From: Klebsiella pneumoniae
Lineage (GTDB): Bacteria; Desulfobacterota; Binatia; Bin18
Assembly: GCA_945865755.1 (NCBI GenBank)
Contig: CAMBFS010000006.1
Span: 1-47,194 of the forward strand
Direction: 5' to 3'
Length of the DNA stretch: 47,194 bases
Both the position numbers and the translations under genes were made by a program. The notes under the pieces are model-generated. The model had not been told where the DNA came from. It did not search any database and was given only the letters and a program-made list of their open reading frames with translations. Shown here piece by piece: positions 24,156-32,290 of the stretch. Positions within the stretch are counted from its first letter, which is position 1; every line of letters starts with the position of its first letter.

Positions 24156-24770
24156 ATGGCAAAAGTTGAGTTCTTTTACGATTATTCCAGTCCGTGGACC
24201 TATCTCGCCTATATGAAGATTCACGGGATCTGTCAGAAATACGGCGCAACGCTTGAGTGGCGGCCCATCTTGGTTGGCGGTGTTTTCAATACCGTGAATC
24301 CGTCCGTGTACGAATTCCGTGAACGCGGCGTGCCCGCCAAAACGAAATACTCCGCCAAGGACTTACAGGACTGGGCGCGGTTCTATGGGCTCACGATCAA
24401 AAGCCCGACGGTTTTTCCGGTGAACTCGGTGAAAGCGTTACGTGGTGCGATCGTCGCGCTTGAGCACCCGGAAACATTTCTCCGCTACAGTCAGCGGGTG
24501 TTCGAGTCGTATTGGGGCGAGGATAAGGACATTAGCAAGGATGACGTCCTGCGAAGCATTGTCGAAGAAGTGGGACTCAATGCCCAGGAATTCTTCGATA
24601 AGATTAATCGCCAGGAATACAAAGACCGCATTCGCGTGAATACGGACGAAGTGATGGCACGTGGCGGATATGGGACGCCGACGATCTTTGTCAACGGATC
24701 GATGTTTTTTGGCAATGACCGGCTGGTGTTGGTGGAAGAGGAGTTGCGGAGAGAGCAGAAGAAAAACTGA
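24156..24770 (+). CDS. DsbA-family 2-hydroxychromene-2-carboxylate isomerase-like protein
   Basis: 204 aa, ATG 24156 with AGGAGG. Thioredoxin-fold DsbA/HCCA-isomerase family: FFYDYSSPWTYLA at 6-18 with the serine that replaces the DsbA Cys, LEWRPILVGGVFN, and YGTPTIFVNG near the C-terminus. Relatives are glutathione-dependent isomerases in aromatic (naphthalene-type) degradation, but many are general GST-kappa-like enzymes. It is paired with an alpha/beta hydrolase. The stop is followed at once by an A/G-rich tract that could pair with the C/T-rich tract near 24830-24862. Confidence 0.85.
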   Translation: MAKVEFFYDYSSPWTYLAYMKIHGICQKYGATLEWRPILVGGVFNTVNPSVYEFRERGVPAKTKYSAKDLQDWARFYGLTIKSPTVFPVNSVKALRGAIVALEHPETFLRYSQRVFESYWGEDKDISKDDVLRSIVEEVGLNAQEFFDKINRQEYKDRIRVNTDEVMARGGYGTPTIFVNGSMFFGNDRLVLVEEELRREQKKN

Positions 24771-24875
24771 AAGGGGGAAAAGGGGAAAGGGAAACTTCTC
24801 CCTCGCCCATGCGCGCGCTCTGTTTTTCTGCCCTTCCCTCTTCCCCCTTTCCCCTTTTGACCCTTTCTTACGCCG

Positions 24876-25226
24876 TCACCCTGCCCAGCCCCATTTCTCT
24901 TTGTTCTGGGAAATTTGGTCGGCGCTCGGATGTGGGATTTTCTTGTGTGGCGACACCTTGAAGTCGCTGTTGTCCTTCATCGCATAATTGAGCGGGGTGT
25001 CATCGTTGAAGACGCTCGGGACAGACACTTCTTCGAAGATCGCTTGCCACGGACATTCCGGTTCGCAAGCGCCGCAGTCAATACATTCGTCGGGATGGAT
25101 ATACAGTTGATTCGGGAAGGTCGCTTTGTCACTTCCAGCATATTCATAGATGCAATCGACCGGACAAACCGCGACACATCCTGTATCGACACAATCTCGG
25201 CATAACCGCGTGATGATATACGTCAT
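24876..25226 (-). CDS. 7Fe-type ferredoxin (FdxA-like)
   Basis: 116 aa, RBS GGAGA before ATG 25226. Cysteine pattern [17 protein letters not shown] followed by [13 protein letters not shown], as in Azotobacter FdI-type ferredoxins carrying one 3Fe-4S and one 4Fe-4S cluster. The C-terminal extension (about 65-116) is also family-like. It transfers low-potential electrons in the cytoplasm; the partner is unknown. The upstream gene on the same strand is an ADP-forming acyl-CoA synthetase, about 120 bp away. Confidence 0.93.
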   Translation of the reverse strand: MTYIITRLCRDCVDTGCVAVCPVDCIYEYAGSDKATFPNQLYIHPDECIDCGACEPECPWQAIFEEVSVPSVFNDDTPLNYAMKDNSDFKVSPHKKIPHPSADQISQNKEKWGWAG

Positions 25227-25344
25227 CGTTGTCTCCTTAGCCCTGGTTCTTTAATTTCTTGCGAAAAGGGGGCCCGCTTGGGGTCAATTTTTCGCCCCTG
25301 TTGGTATCGTATCGTCTGACCGAGGTCAATTGGCTCTTGCCCTC

Positions 25345-27513
25345 CTATCCCGCTGTGTCGGCATGAAATCGCCAATAGTCGGTGGCTAACCGCAGCGCGC
25401 GCGCGGCGCGTTGATGCGTGGCAAAGGTCGCGAGCCCACGGGCATGAAACTGTTCGCGCACCTGGAGCAAGGCGGCTTCACGATCAAACGGTTGCAGCAC
25501 GACCAAGAATGGCTTCGCCGAACGTGCGGCGAAGTTCGTGAGGGTATCGAGCAAGCCTTCCAGGGTTTTCGGGTGCGCTTGCCATTGTCCGGCGACCAAC
25601 CCCGCGCCAGAGTCCATGACGATCGCGTCGATATTCGGGTCCCGTTCGAGCAGAGACAGTAACCGTTCCAGGTTATCGCTCGTCTGGCCCATGCCAATGG
25701 TATGACCAGAATCGAGCGGGTTACGAAAACTCCCGCCGATCACCGTAAAGAAGGAAGAGAGTTCTTGGTACGACGCCTCGCTGAGCAACGGCACCGAGAG
25801 TCCCGCGTGCTCGAAGGCGTCGGTAATCACGACCGACGGGCCACCGCTCATGGCGATCAAGCCGACGCCGGTCTTGGTGGTGGGTGTCGCGAATTGCAGC
25901 AACTTAATCGCGTCGAGCAATTCATCAAACGTTTCGGCGGGAATCGCGCCCGCTTGGCGCACCATCGCCGTCCAGACGGTTGCGGGAACCGCGAGTGAGC
26001 CCGTGTGGGAAGAAATGGCCCGCTTTCCCGCTTCGGTCATCCCGCCTTTCCAAATGACGGCGGGTTTCTTCGGAGTGACCTCACGCAACAGCGAGAAAAA
26101 CCGCCGCCCTTCGCGAACGCCCTCAAGATACATGCCGATGCTCTGGGTTTCGGCATCCGCCGCGAGATAGTCGAGATAGTCACTGGCATCAAGCACGGCG
26201 GCATTGCCAAAGCTCACGGCTTTGCTGATTTTGATCCCGTGGTGAGGAGCGGCCAAGCTAAAGGTGATGCTATGGGTGCCACTTTGCGCGATAAACCCGA
26301 CCGTTCCGGCCTCACCAGCGGGGAGTTCGGTATAATTCCGCAACCCGATGCGCGGATGGTAGAGGCCCATGCAGTTGGGGCCAATCAGCGCCATATTGGC
26401 GGCACGCGCGGTTTCGACCATCGCCTGTTCAAGCCGTTTGCCTTCGTCATCGCCAATCTCGGAAAATCCCGAGGTGAAGAACATCACCCCAGCGACTTTT
26501 TTGGCGGCGCAGTCGGCCACGATGCGCGGAGCAATCTGGCGCGGCACGGCGGTCATCACATAATCAATCTCATCGGGAATAGCGGCGAGGCTCGGATAAT
26601 TGGGCACCCCCAGGGCCGCGATCCCAGGCAGTTCGCGTTCGTCGATTTGCACGGAGTAGACTTTTCCCTGGAACGTACTCTGGCTGCGGAGCCACAGGTA
26701 ATTCATCGCGCGTTTATCGCCGATCACGGCAACCGCCCTGGGGTTGAACGCGCGGTCCAGTGCCGCTCGCGTTGTCGCTGACAGCGGGCGAGGCGCGGTG
26801 GGTGGCGTGGTCTGATGAAGAATGATGCGCGCATCGACGGCCAGGCACCCGGTGGGATATGCGAAGACCGGGTTGAGATCAAGCTCCTTGATGTCGGGCT
26901 GGGCCTCGACAAGGGCCGAGACCTGTAACAGCAACTGCTCCAAGGCCGCCAAGTTCACGGCCGGCTGCCCGCGATAGCCGGAGAGGAGCGCGAAGCCTTT
27001 GATCTCACGAATCATGGCATGCGCGTCACGAGGAGTGAGTGGGGCCAGACGAAAGGTCACATCTTTCAAGATTTCAACCGAGATTCCGCCAAGACCGAAC
27101 ATGACGACTGGACCAAACAGCGGATCGCTGGTCACGCCAACGATGACTTCGAGTCCGGCGGTCGCCATTGGTTGAACCGAGACACCGTCAATCGTTGCCG
27201 TGGAGTGAGATTGTCGGGCGGAAGTCATCATCGTGTCATACGCCTGCGTGACGGCCTCTGGGGTCCGCAGATTGAGGGCGACCCCACCGACGTCACTTTT
27301 GTGAATGATGTCGGGCGAACAGATCTTCAGGACGACCGGAAAACCAAGGCCCTGAGCATGAGTCAGCGCTTCTTCACGAGAGCGGGCGAGTCGGGTCTCG
27401 CTCACGGGAATAGCCGCGGCATGGAGCGCGGCTTTGGCTTCAACCTCGGTCAGTAACTGACGGTTACGAATGCGTGCCTGTTGGATGATCGACGTGACGT
27501 TCGCTGACGACAT
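25345..27513 (-). CDS. Acetate--CoA ligase (ADP-forming)-type acyl-CoA synthetase, fused beta-alpha
   Basis: 722 aa, ATG 27513 with GGAGGG upstream. Domain order is ATP-grasp (beta) first, about 20-225 (TEVEAKAALHAAAIPVSET, GFPVVLKICSPDIIHKSDVGG in parts), then CoA-binding and ligase (alpha), about 245-700, with FNPRAVAVIGDKRAMNY, GPNCMGLYHP, VSFGNAAVLDASDYL and SHTGSLAVP, which probably carries the phosphohistidine. It makes or uses an acyl-CoA with ADP plus Pi and can run in the ATP-forming direction. The acyl specificity cannot be told. Confidence 0.92.
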   Translation of the reverse strand: MSSANVTSIIQQARIRNRQLLTEVEAKAALHAAAIPVSETRLARSREEALTHAQGLGFPVVLKICSPDIIHKSDVGGVALNLRTPEAVTQAYDTMMTSARQSHSTATIDGVSVQPMATAGLEVIVGVTSDPLFGPVVMFGLGGISVEILKDVTFRLAPLTPRDAHAMIREIKGFALLSGYRGQPAVNLAALEQLLLQVSALVEAQPDIKELDLNPVFAYPTGCLAVDARIILHQTTPPTAPRPLSATTRAALDRAFNPRAVAVIGDKRAMNYLWLRSQSTFQGKVYSVQIDERELPGIAALGVPNYPSLAAIPDEIDYVMTAVPRQIAPRIVADCAAKKVAGVMFFTSGFSEIGDDEGKRLEQAMVETARAANMALIGPNCMGLYHPRIGLRNYTELPAGEAGTVGFIAQSGTHSITFSLAAPHHGIKISKAVSFGNAAVLDASDYLDYLAADAETQSIGMYLEGVREGRRFFSLLREVTPKKPAVIWKGGMTEAGKRAISSHTGSLAVPATVWTAMVRQAGAIPAETFDELLDAIKLLQFATPTTKTGVGLIAMSGGPSVVITDAFEHAGLSVPLLSEASYQELSSFFTVIGGSFRNPLDSGHTIGMGQTSDNLERLLSLLERDPNIDAIVMDSGAGLVAGQWQAHPKTLEGLLDTLTNFAARSAKPFLVVLQPFDREAALLQVREQFHARGLATFATHQRAARALRLATDYWRFHADTAG

Positions 27514-27600
27514 GGCTTTCCCTCCGGGCTATGTGTAATGCGGCGCACTGGTTTTAGCCGAGCGGTTCGCGGGCGGCAATCCGCGGGACGTTGGAGAAAA

Positions 27601-27696
27601 GAATCGGGGAATCGGGGACACGGGGAATCAAGAACGGAGACGAGAGCGGTCGTTTTCTCCCGCTCCGGTTCGCCGGTTCACCGATTCTCCGATTCT
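27601..27696. repeat. Inverted octamer arrays around the ribE 3' end
   Basis: Four units of GAATCGGG type at 27601-27632 face four inverse units (CCGGTTCG, CCGGTTCA, CCGATTCT, CCGATTCT) at 27665-27696, able to form a long imperfect hairpin. The right array lies inside ribE and encodes its last residues (ESENR) and its TGA. Confidence 0.85.
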
Positions 27697-28358
27697 TTCT
27701 TCATCAGCGATCGGAGCGCGGCAAGCTCGTCGCGTAATGCTTGCAACGGACCGACGAGCGCGGTCGCGACCGCGTCCTGGACGAATTTTTCGATGTATTT
27801 CCCCTGCATATCGACTTCGATATTGACTGGGTCGCTCGGCTTTCTGCGGTGGAGTGTGGTGACGTGATGGGTATGGGGAATGATCGCGCAGGTGAAATGG
27901 CTGGGGGTGCAGTGGAACACGGTCAGGCTGATGCCATCGACGGCCACCGAGCCTTTTTCGACGAGATACCGACTGAGGTCGGATGGAATAGCAAATGTGT
28001 AGAGGAACGAGTCCCCTTCGGGAACGATGGTGTCCACCTGCCCAACACCGTCCACATGGCCAGACACGACGTGGCCAGAGAGTCGATCACTCATGCGCAA
28101 GGAACGCTCGACGTTGACGGCATCGCCAACGGTGAGATTCCCAAGATTGGTCCGGCGCAAGGACTCCGCCGAGACATCGAAGCTCAGCGTTGTCGCGCCA
28201 ATCTCAGTGACCGTGAGGCAGGTCCCGCTAATACAAATGCTCTCGCCGAGGCTGATTTCAGCGAGAGGAAGCGTGGTGGTCAGGGTAAGCCGCGCCCCGA
28301 CCTCCGTCTTTGCGACGGCGGTCAGGGTACCGGTGGTTTCGATAATGCCGCTGAACAT
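27678..28358 (-). CDS. ribE: Riboflavin synthase alpha chain
   Basis: 226 aa. It converts two 6,7-dimethyl-8-ribityllumazines to riboflavin plus the pyrimidine. Two tandem lumazine-binding domains are visible: MFSGIIETTGTL...SICISGTCLTV (1 to about 95) and SGHVVSGHVDGVG...GSVAVDGISLTV (about 96-195). The C-terminal extension is longer than usual and its very end is encoded by an octamer repeat. No FMN riboswitch or other rib genes are in the window. Confidence 0.94.
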   Translation of the reverse strand: MFSGIIETTGTLTAVAKTEVGARLTLTTTLPLAEISLGESICISGTCLTVTEIGATTLSFDVSAESLRRTNLGNLTVGDAVNVERSLRMSDRLSGHVVSGHVDGVGQVDTIVPEGDSFLYTFAIPSDLSRYLVEKGSVAVDGISLTVFHCTPSHFTCAIIPHTHHVTTLHRRKPSDPVNIEVDMQGKYIEKFVQDAVATALVGPLQALRDELAALRSLMKKESENR

Positions 28359-28366
28359 GTTCCGCA

Positions 28367-28460
28367 GTTTCGGGTTTCAGGTTTCGGGTTTCGGGTTATA
28401 AAAAAACAAGAAAGCGCTCATTCCATCACAACTCGAAACTCGGAACTCGAAACTCGCGAC
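28367..28460. repeat. Facing heptamer arrays (TTTCGGG)n / (ACTCGAA)n
   Basis: Four TTTCGGG-like units at about 28367-28397 face four ACTCGAA-like units at about 28431-28460 in the spacer between ribE and the GST gene. They are roughly inverse complements (with G-U pairs) and can fold into a hairpin. Confidence 0.8.
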
Positions 28461-28464
28461 TGAT

Positions 28465-29070
28465 CTACCCTGCCACCTTCATGCTTGGCCGTTCGGCCAG
28501 GCGTGCGAGCCAAGATTTGACTCTCGTGCAGTTGGCGGGCACTTCGATTTGCAGTGGGCCAAACAGCGGCGCCCAACTGGCGAAGGAGATGTCGGCCAGC
28601 GAGAAGGCCCCGGCGAGATAGTCGTTATTGCCCAGCTCTTTTTCCAACCGCTCGAAACAGGTCGTGAGGTCCTGTTTCGCCTTGGTAATGGCGTTCTGGT
28701 CGGCTTGTCCTTTTGGTTTGAAGAAAACTTCTCCGACAATGGAAGCGCATGCACTATCGTAGGGATTGTCGCCGTAGTGCAGTAGCACCCGCGCCCGCGC
28801 CCGTTGCCCTGGGTCGGCTGGGAGTAAGGGAGGATTCGGGTACTTATCGTTGAGATACTCCATGATGATGGAGGACTCGTAGAGGTTGGTGCCGTCGTCT
28901 TGCAAGGCCGGAACCTTGCCATTCGGGTTCACGGCGAGGAATTCGGGCTTCTTATGTTCACCTTTGGTGATATCGACGGTGGTTTTCTCGTATTGCAGCC
29001 CTTTTTCCGCCAGCGCGATACGGACCTTACGGGCCCGTGGAGACATGGGGAAATCGTACAATTTGAGCAT
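28465..29070 (-). CDS. Glutathione S-transferase family protein
   Basis: 201 aa, ATG 29070 with AAGGAAGGAG upstream. N-terminal thioredoxin-like domain: LYDFPMSPRARKVRIALAEKG, NPNGKVPAL (cis-Pro loop) and ESSIIMEYL for glutathione binding. The C-terminal helical domain has the NDYLAGAFSLADISFA N-capping motif. The catalytic residue would be Ser10 rather than Cys, suggesting conjugation or isomerase chemistry. Substrate unknown. Confidence 0.9.
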   Translation of the reverse strand: MLKLYDFPMSPRARKVRIALAEKGLQYEKTTVDITKGEHKKPEFLAVNPNGKVPALQDDGTNLYESSIIMEYLNDKYPNPPLLPADPGQRARARVLLHYGDNPYDSACASIVGEVFFKPKGQADQNAITKAKQDLTTCFERLEKELGNNDYLAGAFSLADISFASWAPLFGPLQIEVPANCTRVKSWLARLAERPSMKVAG

Positions 29071-29109
29071 GACGTGTGCTCCTTCCTTTCGCGGATTGTT
29101 CTCTCGTGC

Positions 29110-29427
29110 TTATGAACTCAGCGAACGGCGAATAAAGCGGCCAACCCAGCCTTCGCTTTCCCGTTGGGATAACGCTTCCAACTCTCCACGGTCCAGCCAC
29201 AAGCCCTGACAGGACGGGCATTCTTCGACCGTCACGCCATGGTGCTCGACCGCTTTGAGCTGGGTGCCACACTTCGGGCAGCGCATCAACGCGTCTTTGC
29301 TCACTTCCGCTTCCGCGCTGTGTTTGAGCTTTTCGAGCGCTTCTCGGTCGCGTTGCGCGAAGTAGCGGTCTTCGTCCGCGTGTCCTTTCTCATGCAATTT
29401 TGAGCCGAGGCGATCTTTTTCATCCAT
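29110..29427 (-). CDS. TFIIB-type zinc-ribbon protein
   Basis: 105 aa from ATG 29427 (GGGAG about 9 nt upstream). The N-terminus is highly charged (MDEKDRLGSKLHEKGHADEDRYF). The C-terminal zinc ribbon has CPKCGTQL and CPSCQGLWLDRGELE, the zf-TFIIB signature of short bacterial proteins of unknown role. Its start overlaps the upstream PGPGW-type membrane gene by 8 nt, so the two are probably co-translated. Confidence 0.85.
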   Translation of the reverse strand: MDEKDRLGSKLHEKGHADEDRYFAQRDREALEKLKHSAEAEVSKDALMRCPKCGTQLKAVEHHGVTVEECPSCQGLWLDRGELEALSQRESEGWVGRFIRRSLSS

Positions 29428-29689
29428 GGTGGTTCTCCCTTGTCCGATCAATGTTACTCGGAGTGTTACTCTGACGGTTGCGCAGCTCATGCCATTTCTT
29501 ATGTAAGTACAGACGAATCCGTTCCGCCCAGTGAAAGTCACGGCTCAATACCCCTAGTGCCAGGACAACCAAGAGCAATCCCGGTCCAGGAATCAAGGGA
29601 ACACTGAGTATGATCCCCGCGATCAGGAGCACGAATCCCGTGATGATACGGAGGAGTCGCCAGAGGAGGTGGCCAGTTGAACGAATCAT
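29420..29689 (-). CDS. Small PGPGW-type membrane protein
   Basis: 89 aa. Two membrane segments (about 12-30 and 33-50) flank a LSVPLIPGPGLLLVVLALGVL core, the hallmark of the PGPGW family, and a basic amphipathic tail (FHWAERIRLYLHKKWHEL). Function unknown. It overlaps the following zinc-ribbon gene by 8 nt. Confidence 0.8.
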   Translation of the reverse strand: MIRSTGHLLWRLLRIITGFVLLIAGIILSVPLIPGPGLLLVVLALGVLSRDFHWAERIRLYLHKKWHELRNRQSNTPSNIDRTRENHHG

Positions 29690-29722
29690 AGGGTCTCACC
29701 ATAGCAGACAAAACGGCGTGGA

Positions 29723-30070
29723 CTAGAGATCATCGAGAATCTTGTCAAGAATCTTGCCGCTCCGCGCCTTTTCCACGGTTTCCTCGAATTGTGATCCTAA
29801 GTCAACACCCATCTCCTTGGCGCGTTTTTTCGCCCACACCCCCACGTTGCGCGAGTCGCGATAAAACGATTCGTCACGTGGCGCCGCGGTGTCAAACTCG
29901 TTGAGGCGCGCGGCTTCGGTCTGATGATAAGCAAACCGCGAGAGGAGCCGCGCGAGCTTGCGTGCGCCACACTGCTCACACGGAGGCGTCGAGGCCGCCT
30001 CTCGTTGGCTGAGGAACAGATGGCTCTGATTTTTACCGCACGCCTGGCAGTGATATTCATAAATTGGCAT
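29723..30070 (-). CDS. FmdB-family zinc-ribbon protein
   Basis: 115 aa. The N-terminus MPIYEYHCQACGKNQSHL with CxxC, and a second CEQCGARKLARLLSRF CxxC, are characteristic of the FmdB/putative regulatory protein family. The C-terminal part (about 70-115) is helical and charged. Family role unsettled; the name comes from the formamidase operon. Third in a run of small zinc or membrane genes on this strand. Confidence 0.88.
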   Translation of the reverse strand: MPIYEYHCQACGKNQSHLFLSQREAASTPPCEQCGARKLARLLSRFAYHQTEAARLNEFDTAAPRDESFYRDSRNVGVWAKKRAKEMGVDLGSQFEETVEKARSGKILDKILDDL

Positions 30071-30239
30071 TTGTGCATTTCCCCTACCACGAGTGGGTGA
30101 AGGATGCTATAAGAACCTCCACGAAAACTGTCAACATGACTTATGAGATGAAAGCGGCGGTACCGGAGAGGGCCGGATACAGGAAGAGAAGGAGGGGGAA
30201 AGGGGGAAGGGGCCGCGCCCACATTAGAGTGCGCACGCA

Positions 30240-30974
30240 ATGATTCCTATACGTACCACCGCACTCCCCCAACGCACGCCGTGGGTGAACTACTCACTGA
30301 TTGGGGCGAATCTCGTCGTGTTTGCCTACGAACTGACGCTCGGTGTTCGGATTGAGGCGTTTGTTTGGGACTACGGATGGGTGTCCGCGAATTTCTCCCA
30401 AGCCCTCCACCAACAAACGCTGCCCCCCTTGCTGCCGCTGTTGAGCTGCATGTTCTTGCATGGGAGTTGGCTCCATCTTTTGGGGAACCTGCTCTATCTC
30501 CATATTTTTGGCGGCAGCGTGGAAGATCGCTGTGGCCATGTCCGCTACCTCATTTTCTATTGTGTTGGTGGGATGGTCGCCGTTATTGTCCAGACCTACA
30601 GTGCCCCACTCTCAACCACACCGATGATTGGTGCTAGCGGCGCGGTGGCGGCGGTGACGGGGGCGTATCTAGTGCTCTTCCCCACCGCGCGCGTGGTAAC
30701 GCTGCTGCCGATCCCGTTCTCGCTACGGTTCGTCTCTCTGCCCGCCGGGTTTTACCTGTTGCTGTGGTTCACCCTGCAACTGGTTTCCGGGGTGTACGCG
30801 CAAACGCCAGGGAACCGAGAACTCGCGGGGGTCGCGTGGTGGGCGCATGTCGGCGGATTTGTGGTCGGCGTGCTCGTGGGAATGACCCTCCTCCTTGGCC
30901 GTCGTCGTCGGCCTCGTCGCTCGAGATCTCACTCTCAGTTGGTGTTGAATAGTCCACGCTCCGTGCTGCGATAA
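30240..30974 (+). CDS. Rhomboid-family intramembrane serine protease
   Basis: 244 aa, about six membrane segments. The catalytic Ser133 lies in GASGAVAAV and His203 in WWAHVGG, with the oxyanion-side LHLLGNLLYLHIFG (HxxxN-like) in helix 2. The C-terminus is basic (LLGRRRRPRRSRSHS). It cleaves substrates within the membrane; the substrate is unknown. Upstream G/A-rich sequence offers only a poor RBS. Confidence 0.93.
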   Translation: MIPIRTTALPQRTPWVNYSLIGANLVVFAYELTLGVRIEAFVWDYGWVSANFSQALHQQTLPPLLPLLSCMFLHGSWLHLLGNLLYLHIFGGSVEDRCGHVRYLIFYCVGGMVAVIVQTYSAPLSTTPMIGASGAVAAVTGAYLVLFPTARVVTLLPIPFSLRFVSLPAGFYLLLWFTLQLVSGVYAQTPGNRELAGVAWWAHVGGFVVGVLVGMTLLLGRRRRPRRSRSHSQLVLNSPRSVLR

Positions 30975-31016
30975 TACCGCGACGTTTCTCCCTGATTCTC
31001 CAGAGGTCGTCGCGGG

Positions 31017-31808
31017 TCAGGACAGCGAACTCGCAGGCTCCGTCGCATGCAGATAGAACGACAGCGCGGTGTAATAGAGCGGATAATAAAGCGAGCCGAC
31101 CACCAGCCACCCTGACGGCGTGGGAAATTGCCAGAGTAACAGCAGCAAGGTCACGACCCACAACCCACCCAGCATATTCGTCAGCGCGCGGAACCGAACG
31201 GTCCGCGTGGGATACACATAACGGATCGGCACGAACACCAAGAACGCAAGCACGGCCACTACTATCGCGTTTAGCCACGGCGGGGTGTGGGCCGCGTAGA
31301 GATAAAACGCGACGATATTCCAATACGACGGAAAGCCGGTGAAGAAAAAGTCCACCGTCTTCGCCGCCGCTTGGCAAAAGCCATACGCGCTCGCCATGAG
31401 CGGCAGCGCCACGAATATCATCGTCCCGGTCACGGGGAGCAACCCAAAAGAATAGAGAAACGCGACCGGCACGATGACGAAGGTAAAGTAGTCAATGATG
31501 TCGTCGAGCTTGGCGCCGTCAAACCAGGGGATCACATGCTTCACGCCGACGGCGCGAGCCAACGTGCCGTCAGTGGCATCAATAAGTACGGCGATGAGCA
31601 TCCAGAAGAAAGCCTCCCGCGCGTCGCCCGTCGTTGTCGAGATCAAGGCCAGAAAGCCCACGACCATGCCTGATGCGGTGTAGGCGTGGACCGCCCACGC
31701 CGCGGCCTGCCGGAGGAGCGAAACAGCGGCAAGAGGAACGATGGCGACCTCAACCGAGTCGTTGGGTGCTGAGGGTCGGTTCATAGAGAATCTGAATGAC
31801 ATTGCCAT
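31017..31808 (-). CDS. pcs: Phosphatidylcholine synthase (CDP-alcohol phosphatidyltransferase family)
   Basis: 263 aa from ATG 31808; ATG 31784 is also possible and neither has a good RBS. About eight membrane helices. The Pcs-type variant of the CDP-alcohol motif is clear: DATDGTLARAVGVKHVIPWF followed by DGAKLDDIIDY, with WAVHAYTASGMVVGFLAL upstream. Pcs condenses CDP-diacylglycerol with free choline in the inner membrane, so the organism could take up choline to make phosphatidylcholine. The start overlaps the end of the VOC gene, suggesting coupling. Confidence 0.85.
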   Translation of the reverse strand: MAMSFRFSMNRPSAPNDSVEVAIVPLAAVSLLRQAAAWAVHAYTASGMVVGFLALISTTTGDAREAFFWMLIAVLIDATDGTLARAVGVKHVIPWFDGAKLDDIIDYFTFVIVPVAFLYSFGLLPVTGTMIFVALPLMASAYGFCQAAAKTVDFFFTGFPSYWNIVAFYLYAAHTPPWLNAIVVAVLAFLVFVPIRYVYPTRTVRFRALTNMLGGLWVVTLLLLLWQFPTPSGWLVVGSLYYPLYYTALSFYLHATEPASSLS

Positions 31809-32160
31809 CTGGGTCAGTCACATAGAGTGACCGACTGCCATCACGGTGCGTGCGCGGTGGGGTGCGAAGCGGAATCTGGCGCGCGGCCAAGATCGCCGCG
31901 GCACGGTCCACGTCTTCTGGCGTGGCGACCAGAAAACCAAGGTGGTCAAGTCGCTGACCTGAAGCGGAGACGGATGATGCAGCTTGATGGAGCGCGAGAT
32001 TGTCACACCCGGACGAGAGGTAGGCGTTCTCCGGATCAGGCTGCCACACCACACGCATGCCAAAGACCGAGACATAGAACTCGATGGCACGTGCAACGTC
32101 CGCCACATTGAGCGCGAGATGTCGTAGCCCGAGGGTTGAAATCGCGGCGGTGGAGTCCAT
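31750..32160 (-). CDS. VOC-family (glyoxalase/dioxygenase fold) protein
   Basis: 136 aa. Two beta-alpha-beta-beta-beta units: LRHLALNVADVARAIEFYV with a first metal His, LDHLGFLV with a second, and DPDGNVIQILYEP with the terminal Glu. A single-domain, metal-dependent VOC enzyme of unknown substrate. It overlaps the start of the phosphatidylcholine synthase gene; no functional link is evident. Confidence 0.88.
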   Translation of the reverse strand: MDSTAAISTLGLRHLALNVADVARAIEFYVSVFGMRVVWQPDPENAYLSSGCDNLALHQAASSVSASGQRLDHLGFLVATPEDVDRAAAILAARQIPLRTPPRTHRDGSRSLYVTDPDGNVIQILYEPTLSTQRLG

Positions 32161-32170
32161 ACGAGTACAG

Positions 32171-32200
32171 TTTCGAGTTTCGAGTTTCGGGTTTCGAGTT
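32171..32200 (-). repeat. Heptamer array (TTTCGAG)n upstream of the VOC gene
   Basis: Four 7-nt units (TTTCGAG, TTTCGAG, TTTCGGG, TTTCGAG), 10 nt before the VOC start codon. The same family occurs at 28367-28460. Confidence 0.85.
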
Positions 32201-32272
32201 GTTGAGGTTGTATCCTTGATGAGATCCTTCGCCTATGCAAGGCTCCGACTCACAATGACAGGTTCGTCCTGA

Positions 32273-32290
32273 CTGACTACTGACTACTCG
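32273..32290 (-). repeat. Heptamer array (TGACTAC)n at the mltA stop
   Basis: About two and a half units. On the gene strand they read GAG-TAG-TCAGTAGTCAGTCAGG, so the stop codon of the MltA gene is supplied by the repeat. Confidence 0.85.

Noticed and set aside
24771..24875. Rho-independent terminator between the convergent isomerase and ferredoxin genes
   Set aside because: A/G-rich and C/T-rich tracts could pair but the loop is long, pairing is imperfect and there is no clean T-run; kept only as a remark.
28359..28464. FMN riboswitch upstream of ribE
   Set aside because: The region holds only the facing heptamer arrays; no RFN-like conserved blocks.
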